19,640 bases of DNA from CAZBUB01 sp964494985 (lineage in GTDB: Bacteria; Desulfobacterota; Desulfovibrionia; Desulfovibrionales; Desulfothermaceae), in NCBI GenBank assembly GCA_964494985.1, contig CAZBUB010000044.1, forward strand, positions 1 through 19,640, read 5' to 3'. The position numbers and the translations under genes are program-made. Position 1 is the first letter of the stretch; every line of letters starts with the position of its first letter. A model generated the notes under the pieces. The model was not told the origin of the DNA. It did no database searches and was given only the letters and a program-made list of their open reading frames with translations. This document shows, in pieces, positions 7,924-14,545 of this stretch.

Positions 7924-7961
7924 CTACTATTATACTGACTATTGTGGGCTGTCAATAGTAG
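7924..7961 (-). promoter_or_regulatory. Promoter and likely operator of the MazF-like operon
   Basis: Minus strand: consensus TTGACA (7955-7950) and consensus TATAAT (7934-7929), with a short 15-base spacer. CTACTATT at 7924-7931 and its exact inverse AATAGTAG at 7954-7961 bracket the promoter, and TAGTA-A-TACTA lies just downstream. Such TA-rich inverted repeats fit binding of a ribbon-helix-helix antitoxin. The operator role is inference. Confidence 0.6.
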
Positions 7962-8271
7962 GGAGTTAGCAGAGACCTATGCAGTAATTCGGACCCAGCT
8001 CGAATAGCTGGGGCTACCTATCAGCGAAAAGGATACCCAGATTGCAGCAGTAAAAAAGGGGACATTATGTTGCCAGTATCCCGCTATATCATGCCTTACC
8101 CCGCCTGTCTTTTAACATACCCAGCATACCCCGCCCTTTGAAGAAGGAATCATCCTCTATGCGAGGCGTAAGCTCTACCCTCCGGCCTGGATGCCTACGG
8201 GCAGGAAGCGGAAATGGAGGCCGGCCCATAGGGGCCTAAGCCCTGGAGGGGTGCCGGGAGTTTTCACGTCT
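7962..8271. other. Non-coding gap
   Basis: No gene recognised. A perfect 7-bp stem, CCCAGCT-cgaat-AGCTGGG, lies at 7994-8012, without a T-tract. GAGGCGTAAGCTC at 8163-8175 occurs again at 11139-11151, so a short dispersed repeat is possible. Confidence 0.3.
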
Positions 8272-8457
8272 GCTCGGTTCGGTCGTTTTGATGGAGAATA
8301 CAGACAGGTACCGTGGGAGGGGCATTTTTGCGAGTATCAATCACGAGCAGGCATGCGCATCCCCTTATATGGTGAAGTGGGCTGGCATACCAATGGAACC
8401 CTAAGATTGGTCTGGAAGGGGACTATAACCGACGCAGGATATGAGTTTGGGCGGTGA
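8272..8457 (+). pseudogene. DUF6544-like protein, C-terminal fragment
   Basis: The frame reads ARFGRFDGEYRQVPWEGHF, then SRAGMRIPLYGEVGWH and LVWKGTITDAGYEFGR before the stop. The pattern W.G.F.-Y...GMRIP.YGEV.W ending W.G.I....YEF matches the C-terminal end of DUF6544 family proteins, which are usually more than 200 residues. The sequence before residue ARF shows no family similarity and no credible ribosome site, so the gene has lost its first two thirds. The function of the family is not known to me. Confidence 0.5.
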
Positions 8458-8620
8458 GTGGTGGCGTGGTTCAAACGTTACGCTCAACCATGCCTTGCAC
8501 ACGGACGGGGATTCCGCTGCGCTCCATTAGGGTGCACATTGACAGCAGCCCGATATTTTATCCGGATTATCATGGTCACAGCTGAATTCTTATGCTTGCG
8601 TATTAGATTATTATTTGCAT

Positions 8621-8650
8621 TTAAGTAACTATGCACCAGGTCCGGGGGTT
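8621..8650 (+). repeat. Dispersed repeat, copy 1 (related copies near 12033 and 12300)
   Basis: GTAACTATGCACCAGGTCCG, followed by GGGGTT, matches 12033-12057 almost base for base (GTAACTATTCACCAGGTCCG then AGGGTT). An inverted, diverged version is at 12290-12300. No gene on either strand spans it. Confidence 0.5.
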
Positions 8651-8653
8651 GGT

Positions 8654-8698
8654 TGTGACAACCCAAAATTGACCAGGTGTGACAATCGAAAATTGCCT
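8654..8698 (+). repeat. Tandem 20-bp repeats resembling an IS21-type end
   Basis: GTGACAACCCAAAATTGACC (8655-8674) and GTGACAATCGAAAATTGCCT (8679-8698) agree at 16 of 20 positions and begin with TGTGACA. Repeated GACAAnnnAAAATTGacc units are the style of the multiple terminal repeats of another IS21-family lineage. No transposase adjoins, so this is an end remnant at most. The rest of the gap to 8928 holds no recognised gene. Confidence 0.4.
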
Positions 8699-8928
8699 AG
8701 CCCCAGACTGCTTGCCGCGCTGAAGCTTGGCAAAGTTTGTTTTGTTGCTGTCTGATATGATTGTAAAACAAATGATGGATAGCTTGTTAATATTATGTTG
8801 CTAAACAGAGAGTTAATGCCATTATTAGGTTTGTAAAAAGTGCAAATAATTACTGCTCTGTTTTAAATACTCTTTGCTGTCCAGCTTGCAGGAGATCATC
8901 CAGGCCTTGCAGAGGGAATCGTCCAGAA

Positions 8929-10758
8929 CTACAAGGCGCGGCGCAGGCTTTGCTGCCTGTGCTGGGCCGGCAGAGTGGCCTTTCTGAGCCGGATGGATTT
9001 CGGAGTGATTTCCACCAGTTCATCAGCACGGATGAAATGTATAGCCCTTTCAATGCTCATGGGTTTTACTGCAGTAAGCACTACAGCTTCGTCCCTGCCA
9101 GAAGCCCTGACATTGGTCAGCTTTTTTTCCTTGCAGGGGTTCACATTGACATCTACTTCCCGGTTGTGCTCGCCGATGATCATGCCCTCGTAACAGACTT
9201 CCCCAGGGGAGATGAAGAGTACGCCCCGGGGTTCCAGGTTGAACAGGGCATAGGGTACAGCCTTGCCCTGCCGGTCCGCAACTATGGAACCGGTAGAACG
9301 GGAAGGGAAATCGCCCCGAAAGGCTTCATAGCCTGCAAAACCGGCATTCATGATACCTGTGCCCCGGGTATCAGTCAGGAATTCATCCCGGTAGCCAATA
9401 AGCGCTCTGGAGGGCACTGAGAATTCCATCTGGATTCTGCCTGAACCGTTATTTATCAGATTGGTCATTTTCCCCTTGCGCAGAGAAAGTTTTTCCGTGA
9501 CCACCCCCATGTACTCTTCAGCACAGTCCACAAAAAGCTCTTCAATGGGTTCCAGCTGTTTTCCGTTCTGGTATTTATAAATGACTTCGGGGCGGCCTAC
9601 GCTGAATTCGAATCCTTCTCTGCGCATGGTTTCGATGAGGATGGCCAGCTGGAACTCACCGCGACCCTTGACCAGAAAACTGTCTCTGACATCTGTTTCT
9701 TCAACTTTGATGGCCACGTTCATCAGGGTTTCCTTGAAAAGGCGCTCTCTGATTCTGGCGGACTGGACAAATTTTCCTTCCCTGCCGCTGAATGGAGAGT
9801 CATTGATGGTAAACAGCATGGAAATTGTGGGCTCATCCACATTAATTCTGGGCAAGGGCTTGGCAGAGTCAGTGGTGCAGACAGTATCTCCGATGGAAAC
9901 GTTTTCAATGCCGGATAAAATGATGATATCACCGGGCCCGGCTGAGTCCACTGCTTGCAGGCCAGTGCCCTGATATACCTGGAGTCTGGTGACCTTAAGC
10001 GGGATATGTCGATTTTGGCGATCAATGCAGATCAATGAATCCCTGGCCTTGACCTGACCATTCTTGATCTTGCCTACAGCTAAACGACCCAGGTAATCAC
10101 TATAGCCCAGATCAGCAACCAGCATCTGGAAAGGTTCTTGCGGATTAAAGACTGGGGCCGGTATCCTGGTCAGGATGGTCTCCAGAAGGATGTGCAGATT
10201 ATCTGTATTTTCGTCGAGTTCCTTTTTGACTATACCGTCTCTGCCAATGGCGTAAAGCAGGGGAAATTCAAGCTGTTCGTCTGTTGCCCCCAGGTCGATA
10301 AACAGATCAAATATCTCATTGAGCACTGCATGCGGACGGGCGTCTTTTCTATCGATCTTGTTGATGATGACGATGATTTCCAGGCCTGCTTCCAGGGTCT
10401 TTTTGAGTACAAAGCGTGTCTGGGGCAAGGGTCCCTCAGAGGCATCCACCAGCAAGAGGGCTCCGTCAGCCATGGAGAGCGCCCGTTCCACTTCCCCGCC
10501 GAAATCGGCGTGTCCCGGGGTGTCAATAATGTTTATGCGTACCCCTTTCCAGGCTACAGAGCAGTTCTTGGCCGCGATGGTGATGCCCCGTTCCTTTTCC
10601 AGCTCCATGGTGTCCATGATTCTTTCGTCCACTGCCTGGTTGGCCCGGAAAAGTCCGCTTTGCTGGAACATGGCATCCACCAGGGTGGTTTTGCCATGAT
10701 CTACATGGGCAATAATAGCGATATTCCTGATGTTTTCATTGTGTGTCTTATGCTGCAC
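8929..10758 (-). CDS. bipA: Ribosome-associated translational GTPase BipA/TypA
   Basis: 609 residues, normal for the family. Start GTG 10758 with GAGG nine bases upstream. GTPase motifs are in order: G1 AHVDHGKTT (17-25), G2 RGITI, G3 DTPGHADFGGEVERAL, G4 NKIDR, then an EF-Tu-like beta-barrel, EF-G domain III/V-like modules (GRGEFQLAILIETMRREGFEFSVGRP begins that part) and the BipA C-terminal domain (SIVADRQGKAVPYALFNL, IIGEHNREVDVNVNPCKEK, LTNVRASGRDEA). BipA binds the 70S ribosome and acts in 50S assembly and stress or cold adaptation. It is a core gene in an otherwise accessory region. No intrinsic terminator was noticed after it; the gap toward 8700 is AT-rich. Confidence 0.97.
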   Translation of the reverse strand: MQHKTHNENIRNIAIIAHVDHGKTTLVDAMFQQSGLFRANQAVDERIMDTMELEKERGITIAAKNCSVAWKGVRINIIDTPGHADFGGEVERALSMADGALLLVDASEGPLPQTRFVLKKTLEAGLEIIVIINKIDRKDARPHAVLNEIFDLFIDLGATDEQLEFPLLYAIGRDGIVKKELDENTDNLHILLETILTRIPAPVFNPQEPFQMLVADLGYSDYLGRLAVGKIKNGQVKARDSLICIDRQNRHIPLKVTRLQVYQGTGLQAVDSAGPGDIIILSGIENVSIGDTVCTTDSAKPLPRINVDEPTISMLFTINDSPFSGREGKFVQSARIRERLFKETLMNVAIKVEETDVRDSFLVKGRGEFQLAILIETMRREGFEFSVGRPEVIYKYQNGKQLEPIEELFVDCAEEYMGVVTEKLSLRKGKMTNLINNGSGRIQMEFSVPSRALIGYRDEFLTDTRGTGIMNAGFAGYEAFRGDFPSRSTGSIVADRQGKAVPYALFNLEPRGVLFISPGEVCYEGMIIGEHNREVDVNVNPCKEKKLTNVRASGRDEAVVLTAVKPMSIERAIHFIRADELVEITPKSIRLRKATLPAQHRQQSLRRAL

Positions 10759-11223
10759 TGATGGCTACCTCGTGATAATATGTGTACATTATGTTGCTGG
10801 AGCTGTTGGTGCCTTGCAAGCTGCGCAAACAGCTTGAGCGCTGCAACAGCGAAAAGGCAATATAGCTGCTTTGCCAACAAATACAAGGCATTTTTTTTCT
10901 GGCAAAAGGCAATATCTCCTGGATTTTCAATGAGAAAGCACAAAGGATGACCGCAGCAATGACCCTGAAGACATCCAAAAGGCAACTGGCGTTACTGTCC
11001 TGGGATAATGGTTTTTAAGATCTGCTCAATGTTGCATTTGGTGGTCAGGGTTTATCCTCTGGCGTTCTTCGCGTCTTGAGCGAGTCTACGAGTGGGTGGT
11101 CCCCCTTTGAATGCTTACGCTCCAAGAGGTAGTGCAGAGAGGCGTAAGCTCCAGACGGTTTAGCTTGGCTGCTATCCTTTGTGTGCAGAGTAATCTGCAG
11201 CCAGTGTCCAGGAGCCGATTCCA
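10759..11223. other. Gap between divergent bipA and the FitAB-like pair
   Basis: No gene recognised on either strand; short frames here resemble nothing known. It must hold the bipA promoter on the minus strand, but I found no convincing -35/-10 pair. GAGGCGTAAGCTC at 11139-11151 repeats 8163-8175, and its near-inverse GCTTACGCTCC lies around 11113. Confidence 0.3.
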
Positions 11224-11252
11224 TTGACATCAATGATTGCACTGCATACACT
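11224..11252 (+). promoter_or_regulatory. Sigma70-type promoter of the FitAB-like operon
   Basis: TTGACA (11224-11229), 17-base spacer, TACACT (11247-11252). It lies about 40 bases upstream of ATG 11293 and points at the antitoxin gene. Perfect -35, four of six bases at -10. Confidence 0.55.
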
Positions 11253-11292
11253 GTCTCACATTGAAAATCTGAATGTCAGCAGGAGAATTGTA

Positions 11293-11556
11293 ATGGCCAG
11301 TTTGACGATTAGAAATATCGAAGAGTCACTCAAGAATAGCTTGCGTATACGTGCTGCAGAACATGGGAGGTCAATGGAAGAAGAGGCCAGACAAATACTT
11401 ATGCATTCTCTCTTAAGCGCTCGCAGTACCCAGGGTATAGGCTCCCGCATATCAGGACGCTTCGCAGCAGTTGGAGGGATAGATTTGCCGAAGCCTTTCA
11501 GGTCTATTCCCAGAGAGCTTGATTTCAGTGAAGATATTTCGGATGGTGACAAATGA
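11293..11556 (+). CDS. FitA-type ribbon-helix-helix antitoxin
   Basis: 87 residues from ATG 11293, chosen because AGGAG lies seven bases upstream and the family starts M(A)SLTIRN. The N-terminal SLTIRNIEESLKNSLRIRAA plus HGRSMEEEARQIL is the FitA/Arc-type DNA-binding domain. The C-terminal tail (GSRISGRFAAVGGIDLP..., about residues 45-87) should occupy the toxin active site. Its stop overlaps the toxin start by four bases. As a FitA homologue it is expected to bind DNA as a dimer with FitB and repress the operon. Confidence 0.85.
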   Translation: MASLTIRNIEESLKNSLRIRAAEHGRSMEEEARQILMHSLLSARSTQGIGSRISGRFAAVGGIDLPKPFRSIPRELDFSEDISDGDK

Positions 11557-11975
11557 TACTTCTGGATACCAATGTGGTCTCAGAGGTGATGCGTGCCGCT
11601 CCAGAGCCAAGGATAGTTCATTGGCTGGACAGTCTTCCAGAGACAGAGGTTTGGGTCAGTGCAGTTACTGTTGCTGAAATCCGTATAGGTATTGCTCTCT
11701 TGCCTGACAGCAAACGTAGAGAAAATCTATTTGAGCTGGCAGAGCAGATGTTTGCTGAGGATTTGTCAGGACAATGCCTGCCGTTTGATTGCACAGCTGC
11801 CAAAGCTTACGGACAGATTGTTTCAGAGCGCAGAAAAAACGGCCGGCCGATAACTGTTGAGGATGCTCAAATCGCAGCAATTGCCTACACTGGCCAACTA
11901 ACGTTAGCCACACGCAATGTTCGTGATTTTTCTGATATTCATGGACTGCAGGTACTGAACCCATGGACTTGCTAG
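11553..11975 (+). CDS. FitB/VapC-type PIN-domain ribonuclease toxin
   Basis: 140 residues, full length. The acidic site of PIN nucleases is in place: D5 (LLDTNVVSE), E42 (VTVAEIRIGI) and D104 (ITVEDAQIAAIA), with N122/D125 in TRNVRDF near the C-terminus. These numbers match those of the FitB family. It would cleave RNA using Mg2+ or Mn2+. It is translationally coupled to the FitA-like antitoxin. It looks functional, unlike the DUF3368 toxin at 2879. Confidence 0.88.
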   Translation: MILLDTNVVSEVMRAAPEPRIVHWLDSLPETEVWVSAVTVAEIRIGIALLPDSKRRENLFELAEQMFAEDLSGQCLPFDCTAAKAYGQIVSERRKNGRPITVEDAQIAAIAYTGQLTLATRNVRDFSDIHGLQVLNPWTC

Positions 11976-12032
11976 ACTATTTGGTATTGGCAATACTATT
12001 TAGTCTCTCGTTCGGTAAATTCTTAAGTTTCA

Positions 12033-12302
12033 GTAACTATTCACCAGGTCCGAGGGTTCGGCCCACAGGTCTCAAAAAACTCGCTGCTAAGAATGCCTAA
12101 AGCAAAAGTTTTATATTGGACCTCTTGAACTTTCAGAGGATCATGGTGGAGTTTGAGGTTGAAATAGCGTGCACAGTTTTGCTGAACGTATTCTAAATTG
12201 CTCAGATCCGGCACCTACTTTTGCAGGCCTATTCGAATCGTAAAAAAAGAAAAAATAACAGAAGTAGGTGCCGGAAGCCTGTGGGCCGAACCCCCGGACC
12301 TT
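12033..12302. repeat. Nested inverted-repeat element: full and deleted copy face to face
   Basis: Two sequence blocks occur in both orientations. Block A, AAGTAGGTGCCGGA, is at 12262-12275 on plus and as its exact inverse at 12207-12220. Block B, CCTGTGGGCCGAACCCCCGG then ACC, is at 12278-12300 on plus and as its inverse, 22 of 23 bases, at 12047-12069. In the minus copy the blocks are 137 bases apart and enclose a frame; in the plus copy only 2 bases separate them. So the plus copy looks like the minus copy with its middle deleted. Confidence 0.6.
12041..12214 (-). pseudogene. Small frame or gene remnant of unknown family
   Basis: 57 codons from a GTG at 12214, directly after TAG in the same frame, to TGA at 12041. 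The peptide begins PDLSNLEYVQQNCARYF, has KLHHDPLKVQEVQYKTFALG in the middle and ends EFFETCGPNPRTW. It has protein-like composition and could be the C-terminal end of a larger gene that lost its front, or a small gene carried by the inverted-repeat element. No clear ribosome site precedes the GTG. I do not recognise the family. Confidence 0.3.
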
Positions 12303-12398
12303 GGTTGCTTCCTCGGTAATGCTTGTCCGAGCATAATAGATGGTGAATAAATACAAGTTTCATTACTCGTAATCCGGCAAAGCTGATTTGGAGATGAT

Positions 12399-12749
12399 GT
12401 GGATAACTTTATAACGCCTGTGGCGGCTTGGTGTGTAGCGATTATTGAAGCGCTTGGAATCGGCGTGATTATGATATTTGTGCTATATTCAATGTTAAAT
12501 GCTACAACCCGGATATTACAAAAGGATGAAAAAGAGTCAATATACCAGGATCTCCGTCAATCACTAGGCAGGGGGATTTTGCTTGGTCTTGAGTTACTCA
12601 TCGCGGCGGATATTATTTATACTGTGGCAGTTAAATTATCTTTTCAGTCAATAGGTGTTCTAGCAATTGTTGTGCTGATCCGTGCTTTTTTGAGCTTGAC
12701 TATGGAGGTAGAAATAAGCGGGAGATGGCCTTGGCAGGGCAGACACTAG
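12399..12749 (+). CDS. DUF1622 integral membrane protein
   Basis: 116 residues from GTG 12399, with GGAG seven bases upstream; the nearby ATGs at 12394 and 12397 are in other frames. Three hydrophobic segments are visible: about residues 8-32 (AWCVAIIEALGIGVIMIFVL), 58-78 and 80-100. Between them is a charged loop with LRQSLGRGILLGLELLIAAD, the DUF1622 signature. It is an inner-membrane protein of unknown function, normal in length for its family. It stands alone between the inverted-repeat element and an IS21-type end. Confidence 0.75.
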   Translation: MDNFITPVAAWCVAIIEALGIGVIMIFVLYSMLNATTRILQKDEKESIYQDLRQSLGRGILLGLELLIAADIIYTVAVKLSFQSIGVLAIVVLIRAFLSLTMEVEISGRWPWQGRH

Positions 12750-12773
12750 TATGCAAGCTGCCGAATAGGCATC

Positions 12774-12860
12774 CGTCACCCAGCACCGGTCTAATGCGGC
12801 CAGCAGATGATCGGCTTAATGGGGCCAGTAAGAGTTTCCATTTTGAGGTTGCAGGCATTT
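12774..12860 (+). repeat. Solo IS21-type end, copy 2
   Basis: CGTCACCCAGCACCGG, followed by an ATGCGGCCAGCAGATGATC block, GGCTTAATGGGGCCAGTAAG and TTTCCATTTTGAGGTTGC, follows the left end of the element at 1515 (same order and same strand). There is no istA or istB beside it and no opposite end within reach, so it is a stranded end. Confidence 0.6.
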
Positions 12861-12885
12861 GCTTTTAAAATTTACGCGAGAAACA

Positions 12886-12996
12886 ATGACTCCCCTTTTG
12901 AGCGATACATCTGCCTTGATCTGCGCTCTGAGGAAGAATGGCAATCCAAAGATCCGAGCCAGGGTTGCCTATATTTTTGAGAATCTGACAACTTGA
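12886..12996 (+). CDS. Possible 36-residue leader peptide (doubtful)
   Basis: ATG 12886 to TGA 12996, in the same frame as and 12 bases upstream of the next gene. It starts MTPLLSDTSALICALRKNG and goes on through KIRARVAYIFENLTT. The upstream GAGA is a poor ribosome site. The shared frame with 13009-13326 raises the possibility that one longer gene acquired a stop here. Too short to assign. Confidence 0.2.
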   Translation: MTPLLSDTSALICALRKNGNPKIRARVAYIFENLTT

Positions 12997-13008
12997 GCCC
13001 CAAGGACC

Positions 13009-13326
13009 ATGAAGCAAGAGCGAGCTGTCAGCGCCCAGGAGGTTATCCAGGAATGCTTTTGGGGTGACTATTGTCTTTCTGTCCAGGAGCTTCTGAATAA
13101 GCTCGATTCCGGAGATGCTGCCTTTCAGCGTTTTCTCTTTTCCAAGATCGTAGAAAACAGCCGGCATCCATCCAGGCATCTGCGGATTTTATATCCACCA
13201 GATCAGTTACACGCTTTGCTTGAGGATTATATGCCCAGAGCCAGAAATGAAAAGCGCATCCGCTTGATAGCAGCCAACCTAACTCAAGACTATGCTCTTG
13301 CCCGGGAGTATCAATGGCGGAAATAG
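13009..13326 (+). CDS. Unknown partner protein of the AbiEii-like nucleotidyltransferase
   Basis: 105 residues, soluble, basic and helical in composition. It has AQEVIQECFWGDYCLSVQEL near the start, FQRFLFSKIVENSRHPSRHL in the middle and ARNEKRIRLIAANLT toward the end. It overlaps the nucleotidyltransferase start by 13 bases, so the two are almost certainly co-translated. Classical AbiEi antitoxins are about 200-270 residues with a winged-helix N-terminus; I see neither the length nor that motif here. It may be a non-standard antitoxin or a co-factor of the transferase; that is inference from position only. The start is uncertain: AAGGA lies only about two bases before ATG 13009. Confidence 0.6.
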   Translation: MKQERAVSAQEVIQECFWGDYCLSVQELLNKLDSGDAAFQRFLFSKIVENSRHPSRHLRILYPPDQLHALLEDYMPRARNEKRIRLIAANLTQDYALAREYQWRK

Positions 13327-13958
13327 ATTATTCAGAGATCTATGCTCTGCAGGATAAGGTCCTGGCCGCAATATATTCTGGGAATACAAGCTTTTATCTC
13401 ACCGCAGGTACATGCCTGCACAGGTTTTATCTTCATCGCCGCTATTCCGAGGATCTGGATCTTTTTACCAGTGAGAATGCCCTGTTCCGGGAAGATGTTC
13501 GCGCAGCTCAGGACCTCCTTGATGTCCGGGATATTGATTTTAAAATTCAGGTCGATACCCGAGATTTTGTACGGCTGAATGTGGCCTCAAAGCTACGGGT
13601 GGATATGGTCAACGACCGGGTGTACAGATACGGGCGAAATGTACGCTCAACAAAGGGCGTTGTCCTGGACAATATTGAAAATATCAGTGCCAACAAGCTC
13701 TGTGCGGTTCTAGGTCGGGACGAGCCCAAGGATGTTTTCGATCTTTACGTCATCTTCAAGCACATGCACATGGATTGGAGGGTTCCAATTGAAGCCGCTG
13801 AAAAGAAATGTGTTCTAGATGGAGAAGAGCTTGAATACAGGCTGTCTTCCTTTCCCTTGCACCTTCTGGATCTGCTCCCTGTGGTTGACAAGCAAGATGT
13901 ATCAGAGATGAAGTCTCATTATGATGAATTCGTTTTTGAACTGAGCAGAATGACCTAG
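13314..13958 (+). CDS. AbiEii/AbiGii-type nucleotidyltransferase toxin
   Basis: 214 residues. The MNT-fold core is visible: AGTCLHRFYLHRRYSEDLDL at residues 31-50. This holds the G-T/S pair (G32, T33) and the S-x-D-x-D metal site (S45, D47, D49) of AbiEii proteins (usual GGTAL...HRxSxDxDFF). A third acidic strand follows (KLRVDMVNDR), and AKLCAVLGRDEPKDVFDLYV-like text (here ANKLCAVLGRDEPKDVFDLY) matches the conserved K....R..KD.fDLY element. Members with known activity add nucleotides to tRNA or other targets and work as type IV toxins in abortive infection. Start ATG 13314 follows GGGAG by five bases. It overlaps the 105-residue partner. Confidence 0.8.
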   Translation: MAEIDYSEIYALQDKVLAAIYSGNTSFYLTAGTCLHRFYLHRRYSEDLDLFTSENALFREDVRAAQDLLDVRDIDFKIQVDTRDFVRLNVASKLRVDMVNDRVYRYGRNVRSTKGVVLDNIENISANKLCAVLGRDEPKDVFDLYVIFKHMHMDWRVPIEAAEKKCVLDGEELEYRLSSFPLHLLDLLPVVDKQDVSEMKSHYDEFVFELSRMT

Positions 13959-14061
13959 CTTGGTTTTGGACCAAGGAGGACTAGATGGAGTATACCGTAT
14001 GCCACAAGGCGTGGTTCATGACGCAGGTATGGTTTCAGTCCTGCAAGAAATTGGCTTTGTA

Positions 14062-14090
14062 TTGACATGGTGTGTATGGCTAAGTATCTT
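14062..14090 (+). promoter_or_regulatory. Sigma70-type promoter of the Phd antitoxin gene
   Basis: TTGACA (14062-14067), 17-base spacer, TATCTT (14085-14090), about 20 bases before ATG 14112. Perfect -35, four of six bases at -10. Confidence 0.5.
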
Positions 14091-14111
14091 ATTTAAGAAA
14101 GAGAGCATTAT

Positions 14112-14342
14112 ATGAAACAGGTGATTGTGCACGAAGCAAAGACGCATTTATCCAAACTAATTCAAGAGGTCCTTGACGGCGAAGAGGTGCTTATCGCCCG
14201 TCGGAACACTCCTGTTGTCAGGCTTTTCCCCCTGGCTGAGAACACGAAGTCGCGTCGCATAGGTGGAGCCAGAGACATTATCGGGTTTATTGCGGATGAT
14301 TTCGATGAGCCACTTGATGACTTGCATGAGTATATGGATTGA
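14112..14342 (+). CDS. Phd/YefM-family antitoxin, apparently orphan
   Basis: 76 residues. KQVIVHEAKTHLSKLIQEVL and GEEVLIARRNTPVVRLFPL form the Phd/YefM DNA-binding domain (usual i.eak..ls.ll..v..Ge...i...g.pva.l). The C-terminal helix GFIADDFDEPLDDLHEYM is the toxin-binding segment of VapB-like Phd proteins that pair with PIN toxins. A PIN gene normally overlaps or follows within a few bases; here the next sequence is an IS21-type end and no toxin frame follows. A GAAAGAGAG purine tract lies upstream. It may still neutralise a toxin elsewhere. Confidence 0.78.
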   Translation: MKQVIVHEAKTHLSKLIQEVLDGEEVLIARRNTPVVRLFPLAENTKSRRIGGARDIIGFIADDFDEPLDDLHEYMD

Positions 14343-14361
14343 CCCTTCAAACCTCCCCCCC

Positions 14362-14460
14362 ATGATCGGACTCATGCCGCCAGCTTATGTTCGGCTGATG
14401 GGGCCAGTAAAGAGTCCATTTTGAGGTTGCCCACCTGTTCTTTTTATGTTGTTTTAAGAC
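14362..14460 (+). repeat. Solo IS21-type end, copy 3
   Basis: Same order of motifs as at 1515 and 12774: GATCGGACTCATGCCGCCAG, a TTCGGCTGATGGGGCCAGTA core, AGTCCATTTTGAGGTTGC, then CTGTTCTTTTTATGTTGTTT. The last block resembles the sequence following the left end at 1610 (CTGCCTTTTTAGGCTGTTTT), so similarity covers about 95 bp. It begins about 20 bp after the Phd stop, where a toxin gene would be expected. No transposase genes are attached. Confidence 0.6.
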
Positions 14461-14545
14461 AAGGTTGCTTACAGCAGGGCAATTCAATTGTGGATTGCCC
14501 CTCTTAGCTTTGCTGAGGATAAAAATTTTCGCCAGGAGCACAACA

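Noticed and set aside
8470..8545. Considered as an integron attC site because of GTTACGC-like and inverted segments
   Set aside because: The core sites do not fit RYYYAAC/GTTRRRY and no paired arms or integrase are present.
10138..10761. Plus-strand frame of 207 codons
   Set aside because: Antisense to the conserved GTPase domain of bipA; a shadow.
12141..12356. Minus-strand frame of 71 codons across the inverted repeats
   Set aside because: It runs through the repeat arms and the A/T-rich loop in a different frame from the protein-like 57-codon frame; no ribosome site or family resemblance.
14477..14500. GGGCAAT...ATTGCCC stem upstream of the trehalose fusion gene, considered as a riboswitch or terminator
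   Set aside because: Only 7 bp with a 10-base loop and no T-tract or conserved aptamer features; too weak to call.
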